DNA of 5,721 bases from Lentisphaeria bacterium UBA1829 (GTDB lineage: Bacteria; Verrucomicrobiota; Lentisphaeria; Victivallales; UBA1829), in NCBI GenBank assembly GCA_002338895.1, contig DDJH01000077.1:1-5721 (forward strand), read 5' to 3'. Below are positions 1-5,112 of this stretch, piece by piece. Every line of letters starts with the position of its first letter. The first letter of the stretch is position 1. The notes under the pieces were generated by a model. That model had not been told where the DNA came from. It was given only the letters and a program-made list of their open reading frames with translations, and ran no database searches. Both the position numbers and the translations under genes were made by a program.

Positions 1-37
1 TCATTTTGGTAGGATACCTTTTTTTAACTTCAAGCAT
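1..37 (-). CDS. 5' fragment of an unidentified protein (first 12 codons)
   Basis: An ATG at 37-35 on the minus strand opens a frame that stays open to the window edge and encodes MLEVKKRYPTKM. An AGGAG (plus-strand positions 47-51) lies 9 bases upstream, which is good Shine-Dalgarno spacing. A second in-frame ATG at 46-44 touches the AGGAG and is too close to be used. The gene lies on the same strand as trkH, 109 bases after its stop, so it may be the next gene of the operon or have its own promoter. The basic N-terminus is too short to assign to a family. Confidence 0.5.
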   Translation of the reverse strand, partial: MLEVKKRYPTKM

Positions 38-146
38 TTTTCTCATCTCCTGTAGTACACTTTGCTTTTTTATTCTTTCTGTTAAGTTTGCAGATACCAA
101 ATGGGAGAATAGCGTTTTCGGCGGTTCCTTTCCTGCCGGGATTTTC

Positions 147-1691
147 TCAGTGCTTCCAGAACGACGGGAGAAAAATGACCAGAAGCGTGTAGATCTCCAG
201 TCGGCCGAGCACCATCGCAAACGACAGCAGCAGCTTGGCCGGCGCACTCATCCAGCCGTAGGTCACCGCGGGACCGACCTCGCCGAATCCGGGTCCCACA
301 TTGCTGATGCAGGCAACCGTCGCCGTAAACGCCGTCACAAAATCCATTTCCGACAGAAACGGAAGCAGAAGCGTCACAAAAAAGATGATCCCGAGATAGA
401 GCGCAATAAACGCCAAAGTCTTGTTGATCGTCGACGGCTGGATCCGTTCCCCGTTCAGCCGGATATCCGGAATCGAACGCGGAAACAGACAGCGACGAAT
501 CTCCGAGAGCGCATGTTTCCCCAGCAGCAGAATCCGCACGCATTTGATCCCTCCCGCGGTCGATCCCGTGCACCCGCCCAGAAGCATCAGAAGAAACAGC
601 ACCGCCATTGTCGTGGTCGGCCAGCGGATGAAGTCCGCCGTGGAAAAACCGCCCGTCGAGATGATCGACGTCACCTGAAACGCCGCATACCGCAGCGAGG
701 TCGCCCAGTCGTTCGGCTGCATCGCCCCTGTCATCGACTGGATCTCCGTCGGATAGGTCTGACGCAGAACCACCGTGATCACCAGAGTCGAAATCACCAC
801 CACCGCCAGAAAGAACCGGAACTCCGCATCCTGAAAGTAGATCAGATACCGCCGGGTCAGAATCGCCTTGAACAGAAGTGTGAAATTGCACGCCCCCAGA
901 AACAGAAACACCACAAACGTCCACTGAATGAACGGACTCGGATAAAAGGCGATGCTCGCCTGCTTCGTCGAAAATCCGCAGGTCGAGAGCGTCGCAAAGG
1001 AGTGGCAGACCGCGTCGAAAAGAGGCATTCCCCCCAGTTTGAGGCAGACCGTCTGCGCCGCCGTCAGCATGATGTATGTGCACCAGATCAGTTTGGCCAT
1101 GCCCGTGATCCGGGGCGTCAGCTGATCGGAGTTCATCTTCACCCCCGGCACCTCCGCATTGTACAGCTGCGGCGCCCCGATTCCCAGAAACGGAATCACC
1201 ACAAGCGCAAACACCACAATCCCGATTCCGCCAAGCCACGAAATCAGACTCCGCCAGAACAGAATGCACGACGGAAGACTTTCCACGCCGTTCGGCAGTC
1301 TGCGCCCGTTCCAGAGCGGCAGCGCCGAGTCGATCACCGACGCCCCCGTCGTCGTGAACCCTGACGCCGCTTCAAAAATCGCATCCTGCGGATACATGTG
1401 GGTCACAAGAAAAAACGGCAGTGCGGAAAAAATCAGCGCGGCAAGCCAGCCGAATGTCACGGTCGCAAATCCTTCCCGGACTCCGGTCTTTGCGGATTTG
1501 TCCCGTCTCTTCCCGCTCAGGAGCGCTCCCCCCACTCCCGCGGCAATCGTCAGAATCGAACAGAACGAAAACTCCAGAAGCACTGTGTCCGGATCGTTCA
1601 TCAGAAAACCCACCGGAAGGCACACCAGCATCGCCGTCCCGATGAAGGCGGTCAGAACGGAGACCAGATAAATCACTGTATACTTGTTCAT
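147..1691 (-). CDS. trkH: Trk-type potassium uptake protein TrkH (membrane pore subunit)
   Basis: This 514-residue hydrophobic protein belongs to the TrkH/KtrB superfamily of K+ translocating subunits in the inner membrane. About ten hydrophobic helices can be read, including 5-31, 38-58, 76-96, 147-169, 199-217, 256-278, 292-310, 362-384, 425-445 and 485-508. All four selectivity-filter loops of the four-fold pseudo-repeat are visible: TTTGAS (113-118), STCGF (236-240), STGGFS (345-350) and NVGPGFG (464-470). Each keeps its filter glycine. The second has Cys just before it, where the contact is made by backbone. The gating-loop motif GGCTGSTAGGIK at 372-383 and a C-terminal FLPSFW ending are typical of TrkH. 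The length is slightly above the usual ~485. The ATG lies 9 bases after the trkA stop with only a weak AAGA-type ribosome binding site, so translation is probably coupled to trkA. Pairing with trkA supports Trk rather than a sole Ktr-type pore. Confidence 0.95.
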   Translation of the reverse strand: MNKYTVIYLVSVLTAFIGTAMLVCLPVGFLMNDPDTVLLEFSFCSILTIAAGVGGALLSGKRRDKSAKTGVREGFATVTFGWLAALIFSALPFFLVTHMYPQDAIFEAASGFTTTGASVIDSALPLWNGRRLPNGVESLPSCILFWRSLISWLGGIGIVVFALVVIPFLGIGAPQLYNAEVPGVKMNSDQLTPRITGMAKLIWCTYIMLTAAQTVCLKLGGMPLFDAVCHSFATLSTCGFSTKQASIAFYPSPFIQWTFVVFLFLGACNFTLLFKAILTRRYLIYFQDAEFRFFLAVVVISTLVITVVLRQTYPTEIQSMTGAMQPNDWATSLRYAAFQVTSIISTGGFSTADFIRWPTTTMAVLFLLMLLGGCTGSTAGGIKCVRILLLGKHALSEIRRCLFPRSIPDIRLNGERIQPSTINKTLAFIALYLGIIFFVTLLLPFLSEMDFVTAFTATVACISNVGPGFGEVGPAVTYGWMSAPAKLLLSFAMVLGRLEIYTLLVIFLPSFWKH

Positions 1692-1700
1692 CGTCTTAAT

Positions 1701-3056
1701 TTATTTTGGAAACAGCGGTTCAAGATCCTTGCGGCTTTCCGGCGTGACGATCACCACCACCACATCTCCGGGCCGCAGTTCGGTGTTCCCGGACGGCGTC
1801 AGCACGTCCGCCCCCCGGAACAGCAGCGCAAACACCACCGACGGCGGAAGTTTGCAGTTCACAATCGTCTTCCCCGCCAGAGGCGAACGTTCCGAAACCG
1901 TGAACTCCGTCAGATGCGCATGGAAGCGCTGGAGTTTTGCGTCGATCCGCATCGTGCCCGTCTCCAGCATCCGGAGAATCGTGTTGACCGAGACCAGGGT
2001 CGAGCTGATGCCGCAGTCGATCATCTCCATCGCCGGAACGATCCGGATATACTCCGGTTTGTGGGTGATCGTCACCGATTTCTTCGCGCCGAGACGTTTC
2101 GCCATGATGCAGCCGAGAATGTTTTCCTCGTCATCGTCGGCCGTTCCGATAAAGACGTCGCAGTTCTGGATTCCGGCCTCCTCCATCACCTCTTCGTCGG
2201 TCGGATCGCCGTGGATGACCAGCATCCCCTGCGGCATCGCGTCCAGAAGCGATTCCCCTTTCTTCCCGCTCTTCTCGATAAACCGCACTTCAATCCGCTC
2301 CCGGAGAAGCTCCTGCGCCAGCAGATACCCCGTCTCCGTGGCGCCGGACACGATCACCCGCAGAATGGCGGACTGGTCCGGCGGCGAGATCAGTTCCAGA
2401 AAATCTTCCACATCGTCGTGTTTCCCCGCAACATAGACCTTGTCCCCCGGCACCAGCAGCGTGTCCCCATGCGGAATGAGAAAATGCCGGTCGCGCACAA
2501 TCGCCGCAAACCGGATCTTCGAAAGCAGTTCCGTAATCGGAATATCCTTGATCCGTGTTCCCGCCAGCATGGAGCTCGGTGTAATCGAAATCACCTCCAT
2601 CAGCGCATCGGGATTGGTGAACTGGATCTTCTCCAGGCAGATCGGGTTGTCGAGAATGTCCGTGATCTTCCGAACACACTGTTCCGGCGGAGAAAAGGCT
2701 CGCCAGATTCCGAAGAACTCCGGCGTGATCCCGTCCGCCGGCGAGAAGCAGTCGAGCGAATAAAAGCGGCAGATCGTCTTCTTCACCCCGAACTTGCGGG
2801 CGATTTTGCACGCGACAATATTGGCTGCCTCATCCCCGCTGACCGCCAGAAGAGCATCGCAGTTCTGAACCCCCGCCTGTTTGAGAATCGAAACATCCGA
2901 GCAGGATCCTTCGATCACCATCAGATCCAGCTTTTCCTTCAGCCGTTCAAAATTCTCGCTGGAGGAGTCGACCACCACCACATCGTGATTTTCCGCGCAC
3001 AATGTGGAGGCCAGCAGGCGGCCGAGTTCCCCGGCCCCGATTATAATTGTTTTCAT
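1701..3056 (-). CDS. trkA: Trk system regulatory subunit TrkA (two RCK modules)
   Basis: This 451-residue soluble protein has the full TrkA architecture (E. coli TrkA is about 458 residues): RCK-N1 at 1 to ~130, RCK-C1 at ~141-225, RCK-N2 at 231 to ~360 and RCK-C2 at ~370-451. TrkA forms the cytoplasmic ring that binds NAD(H) or ATP/ADP and gates TrkH. The first Rossmann fold is intact, with GAGELG at 7-12 and the ribose-binding acid D30 at the end of strand 2. The second has GATETG at 238-243 in place of GxGxxG, with E261 at the acidic position, so nucleotide binding there may be weakened or changed. The start lies 12 bases after the HPr stop. Only a short GGGA-type ribosome binding site precedes it, which suggests coupled translation. 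The stop is TAA, 9 bases before trkH. Assignment is firm from motifs and from the adjacent trkH. Confidence 0.95.
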   Translation of the reverse strand: MKTIIIGAGELGRLLASTLCAENHDVVVVDSSSENFERLKEKLDLMVIEGSCSDVSILKQAGVQNCDALLAVSGDEAANIVACKIARKFGVKKTICRFYSLDCFSPADGITPEFFGIWRAFSPPEQCVRKITDILDNPICLEKIQFTNPDALMEVISITPSSMLAGTRIKDIPITELLSKIRFAAIVRDRHFLIPHGDTLLVPGDKVYVAGKHDDVEDFLELISPPDQSAILRVIVSGATETGYLLAQELLRERIEVRFIEKSGKKGESLLDAMPQGMLVIHGDPTDEEVMEEAGIQNCDVFIGTADDDEENILGCIMAKRLGAKKSVTITHKPEYIRIVPAMEMIDCGISSTLVSVNTILRMLETGTMRIDAKLQRFHAHLTEFTVSERSPLAGKTIVNCKLPPSVVFALLFRGADVLTPSGNTELRPGDVVVVIVTPESRKDLEPLFPK

Positions 3057-3068
3057 ACAGTTCCCGGA

Positions 3069-3347
3069 TCAGTTGTTTTGGGGAAAATCATACTCTTTTT
3101 CCAGAGCGGCCGCCACGATTTCGCAGGCTTCCGTCTCATTGGGTCCCATTGCCTGGAGAGTTGCCTCATCTCCCTGCTGCAGTCCCAGCGCGAGGAGTTC
3201 CAGGATGCTGTGCATGCAGGAGGTCCCGTTCTCGGAAATCAGTTTGAATTCCACCTCCGGAAACTGTTCGATGACCGTGATGATGACGCTCGACGGCCTG
3301 CAGTGTATGCCGGCTTTGTTTTTCACTGTGACTTTTTTTTCGACCAT
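3069..3347 (-). CDS. ptsH: HPr family phosphocarrier protein
   Basis: This 92-residue protein is a complete HPr, the small carrier that takes phosphate from PEP-loaded enzyme I on a histidine and gives it to EIIA-type proteins. The active-site block GIHCRP places the phosphorylated His at residue 15 and the conserved Arg at 17, as in classical HPr. The second conserved block, HSILELLALG at 46-55, has Ser47 where the regulatory Ser46 of HPr kinase substrates sits. The usual Ala after the His is Cys16. The length is slightly above the normal 85-90 because of an acidic/amide C-terminal tail. A strong GGAAGGAG (3358-3365) lies 10 bases before the ATG. The gene is first in the operon with trkA and trkH. 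It could be a general PTS carrier or a dedicated NPr-like regulatory one; the sequence does not decide this. Confidence 0.93.
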   Translation of the reverse strand: MVEKKVTVKNKAGIHCRPSSVIITVIEQFPEVEFKLISENGTSCMHSILELLALGLQQGDEATLQAMGPNETEACEIVAAALEKEYDFPQNN

Positions 3348-3445
3348 GGCAGGTCAGCTCCTTCCTTATCGGTTGGGGGGAGCCGTGCGGACAATCCCCG
3401 ATGATTTCCGTTCCCGGATTCCCGCATCCGCGCTCTCTCTGTTTT

Positions 3446-3470
3446 CAGGAATGGTTTGCATCAATTCCTG
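3446..3470. repeat. 7-bp inverted repeat near the HPr operon start site
   Basis: CAGGAAT (3446-3452) and ATTCCTG (3464-3470) are perfect inverted arms around an 11-base spacer. They lie at about +1 to +20 of the predicted operon transcript, so they could be an operator or a stem-loop at the 5' end of the mRNA. Confidence 0.45.
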
Positions 3471-3472
3471 TC

Positions 3473-3501
3473 AATATACCCTCTCTTTTCTTTTCTTGCA
3501 A
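3473..3501 (-). promoter_or_regulatory. Probable sigma70-type promoter of the HPr-trkA-trkH operon
   Basis: On the minus strand, TTGCAA (3496-3501) as -35 and TATATT (3473-3478) as -10 are separated by exactly 17 bases. Both hexamers are close to consensus. Transcription would start near 3466, giving a leader of about 120 bases before the HPr ATG at 3347. Assigned by eye, with no start-site data. Confidence 0.6.
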
Positions 3502-3566
3502 ATTTCAGGACGCGATTTCCTGCGGTTTTTTCCCTTTTCATTTGATTTCCGGGAAAAAGAGGGTAT
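3476..3566. repeat. Inverted repeat carrying the two divergent -10 regions
   Basis: ATACCCTCT (3476-3484) and AGAGGGTAT (3558-3566) are perfect 9-bp inverted arms, 73 bases apart. With a single bulge they extend into the adjacent TTTTC and GAAAA runs. Read outward, each arm gives GAGGGTAT running into the -10 of its own promoter, TATATT on the minus strand and TATCTT on the plus strand. Confidence 0.5.
3506..3522. repeat. CAGGA/TCCTG inverted repeat just upstream of the HPr operon -35
   Basis: CAGGA (3506-3510) and TCCTG (3518-3522) are inverted arms around a 7-base spacer, a few bases upstream of the minus-strand -35. The arms match the core of the repeat at 3446-3470, and both left arms lie within TTTCAGGA. 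The two could be paired regulator sites, but five-base arms can arise by chance. Confidence 0.3.
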
Positions 3567-3569
3567 CTT
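3542..3569 (+). promoter_or_regulatory. Candidate promoter of the glycyl-tRNA synthetase gene
   Basis: TTGATT (3542-3547) and TATCTT (3564-3569) are separated by 16 bases on the plus strand. They would start transcription near 3576, about 50 bases before the ATG at 3627. TATAGT (3569-3574) is an alternative -10 but has no well-spaced -35. A consensus-like TTGACT at 3575-3580 lacks a -10 at usable spacing. The GAGGGTAT preceding the -10 also occurs in the divergent promoter. Confidence 0.4.
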
Positions 3570-3613
3570 ATAGTTTGACTTTTAAACAGAAAACAAATCA
3601 TTCTTATCATCTT

Positions 3614-3619
3614 GAGGAG
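3614..3619 (+). promoter_or_regulatory. Ribosome binding site deciding the synthetase start
   Basis: GAGGAG lies 7 bases before the ATG at 3627. An in-frame TTG at 3612 overlaps this site and so cannot be the start; it would add only five residues. Confidence 0.75.
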
Positions 3620-3626
3620 TTGTGTT

Positions 3627-4961
3627 ATGGCGATCACCACGGAAGGCGAGCTGATGGATAAAATCGTGACGCTCTGCAAACGGCGCGGTTTTGTGTTCCA
3701 GAGTTCGGAAATTTACGGAGGGTACAACGGGTTCTGGGATTACGGTCCCTACGGAACCGCCATGAAACGGGCTATCGAACAGCTCTGGTGGAGCGAAATG
3801 GTGGAAAAACGCGATGATGTCGTCGGCCTGGATTCCACGGTCATCTGCCATCCGAAGATCTGGAAGGCCTCCGGCCACATCGACCGCTTCGGCGATATCA
3901 TGTGCGACTGCAAACACTGCAAGGCCCGCCACCGTGTCGATCAGATGCCCGATCCGAAGGTCTGCCCGAACTGCGGATCCACCGATCTGACTCCTCCCCG
4001 CGAATTCAATCTGATGATGAAAACCTACGTCGGACCCGTGTTCGATGACGATCATGTGGCCTATCTGCGCGCGGAAACCTGTCAGCCGATCTTCGTGGAT
4101 TTCCACCTGATCCGCATCGCCACCCGCATGCAGCTGCCGTTCGGAATCGCCCAGATCGGAAAATCCTTCCGGAACGAAATCACTCCCAGAATGTTCACTT
4201 TCCGCTCCCGCGAATTCACGCAGATGGAGATGGAGTATTTCTGCCACGAGAAGAACTCCATGCAGATCTGGGAACACTGGCGCGACACCCGCTATGCCTA
4301 TTACAGAGACCTGCTCGAATTCCGCGAGGACGAAATCCAGTTCCATGTCCATGAAAAACTCGCGCACTATGCGAAGGCGGCGGTCGATATTGAATTCAAG
4401 TTCCCGTTCGGATGGGGCGAGCTGGAGGGAATCCATCACCGCGGTACATGGGATATGTCCCGCCATCAGGAGTTCTCCAGCGAGAACCTGGAGTATTTCG
4501 ATCCGGCTACCGGAGAGAAATATCTGCCGACCGTGGTCGAAACGTCGGTCGGACTCGACCGGACCTTCCTCGCCGTCCTCTCCCATGCGTACGATGAGGA
4601 GAAGGCGCCGACGAAGAAGGAGGGAATGGATGAAGATGTGCGGATCGTTCTGCATATCCCCGCCCGGATCGCTCCGGTTCAGGTCGCCGTGATGCCGCTC
4701 TCGAAGAAACTGAACGACAAGGCGCTCGCTCTCCGCAAGGAGCTCTGGAACTCCTTCCGGACCGAGGCGGATGTCACCGGCAACATCGGAAAGCGCTACC
4801 GCCGTCAGGACGAAATCGGAACTCCCTTCTGCGTGACATACGATTTCGATTCCGATTCCGACAACGCGGTAACCGTTCGCGATCGGGATACCATGGCGCA
4901 GGAACGGGTCTCCATCGACAATCTTTCCGCGTATCTCTCGAAAAAGATCTACGGACGCTGA
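3627..4961 (+). CDS. glyS: Glycyl-tRNA synthetase, single-chain alpha2 (class II) type
   Basis: This 444-residue enzyme attaches glycine to tRNA-Gly using ATP, in the cytoplasm, and would work as a homodimer. It is the alpha2 form found in eukaryotes, archaea and some bacteria, not the alpha2beta2 form. The N-terminal GGYNGFWDYGPYG lies at 31-43. A zinc-binding insert has CDC/C (93-98) and CPNC (113-116). Motif 2 is FRNEITPR at 181-188, followed by REFTQMEMEYF. The glycine-pocket block GWGELEGI lies at 262-269 and motif 3, GLDR, at 309-312. The C-terminal anticodon-binding domain (~338-444) includes GNIGKRYRRQDEIGTP (385-400). The block usually LRPETAQGIF reads LRAETCQPIF (147-156), an unusual change beside the active site. 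The length is near the lower end for the family. The ATG is chosen because of GAGGAG at 3614-3619. It is transcribed away from the HPr operon and appears monocistronic. Confidence 0.95.
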   Translation: MAITTEGELMDKIVTLCKRRGFVFQSSEIYGGYNGFWDYGPYGTAMKRAIEQLWWSEMVEKRDDVVGLDSTVICHPKIWKASGHIDRFGDIMCDCKHCKARHRVDQMPDPKVCPNCGSTDLTPPREFNLMMKTYVGPVFDDDHVAYLRAETCQPIFVDFHLIRIATRMQLPFGIAQIGKSFRNEITPRMFTFRSREFTQMEMEYFCHEKNSMQIWEHWRDTRYAYYRDLLEFREDEIQFHVHEKLAHYAKAAVDIEFKFPFGWGELEGIHHRGTWDMSRHQEFSSENLEYFDPATGEKYLPTVVETSVGLDRTFLAVLSHAYDEEKAPTKKEGMDEDVRIVLHIPARIAPVQVAVMPLSKKLNDKALALRKELWNSFRTEADVTGNIGKRYRRQDEIGTPFCVTYDFDSDSDNAVTVRDRDTMAQERVSIDNLSAYLSKKIYGR

Positions 4962-4990
4962 AAAAACGTTCCGTCCGGTTCTTCTTTTTC
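4952..4990 (+). terminator. Weak intrinsic terminator overlapping the synthetase stop codon
   Basis: CGGACG (4952-4957, in the last sense codons) pairs with CGTCCG (4972-4977) around a 14-base loop containing the TGA. A T-rich tract, GTTCTTCTTTTTC, follows at 4978-4990. The stem is only 6 bp and the T run is broken, so termination may be partial. Confidence 0.4.
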
Positions 4991-5003
4991 TGAATCATCT
5001 TTT

Positions 5004-5039
5004 GCGGACCGGGGAAGGGGATTCCTTTCACCGGTCCGC
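5004..5039. repeat. Strong hairpin between the synthetase and the downstream gene
   Basis: GCGGACCGG (5004-5012) and CCGGTCCGC (5031-5039) form a perfect 9-bp GC-rich stem. AAGG (5015-5018) and CCTT (5024-5027) can pair inside the loop and lengthen it. No T run follows on either strand, so it is not a standard intrinsic terminator. It could back up the weak terminator before it, protect RNA ends, or be a regulator site for the downstream gene. Confidence 0.55.
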
Positions 5040-5076
5040 GGAACCAGAACAGCGGGTGCCGGGCAGGAGCTCCCTC

Positions 5077-5112
5077 ATGACGCCAAAGTCCGGGACAAGG
5101 AGTTTGTTGTGA
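5077..5112 (+). other. Possible 11-codon leader ORF overlapping the next start codon
   Basis: ATG at 5077 follows AGGAG (5065-5069) at 7 bases and encodes MTPKSGTRSLL. Its TGA at 5110-5112 overlaps the GTG of the next gene as GTGA. The arrangement would suit translational coupling, but the ORF is very short and may be chance. Confidence 0.25.

Noticed and set aside
119..138. Possible terminator hairpin after trkH (CGGC/GCCG with an inner GG/CC)
   Set aside because: The stem is only four plus two pairs with a bulge. The minus-strand sequence after it is AAAACG, not a T run.
6..1364. 452-codon plus-strand ORF antisense to trkH
   Set aside because: Its product is low-complexity, rich in Arg, His, Gln and Pro, with no recognisable domain. 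It is the reverse-strand shadow of GC-rich trkH codons, whose four filter motifs are on the minus strand.
1398..3404. 668-codon plus-strand ORF antisense to trkH, trkA and HPr
   Set aside because: It spans three genuine genes and their junctions, has no plausible ribosome binding site or domain, and has the composition of a shadow frame. Its length reflects codon bias.
3348..3466. c-di-AMP (ydaO-type) riboswitch in the operon leader
   Set aside because: The idea fits potassium genes, but I could not find the conserved core or the expected helices.
3527..3558. TTTTTCCC/GGGAAAAA stem in the divergent region as a terminator
   Set aside because: It is AT-rich, lies within the synthetase promoter and is not followed by a T run in the relevant direction. 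It is more simply part of the promoter composition.
3570..3626. Glycine T-box or glycine riboswitch before the synthetase
   Set aside because: The predicted leader is only about 50 bases, too short for either element, and has no T-box sequence or terminator/antiterminator pair.
3582..4655. 357-codon minus-strand ORF antisense to the glycyl-tRNA synthetase
   Set aside because: The opposite strand encodes a complete synthetase with all class II motifs. The antisense product has no recognised motif.
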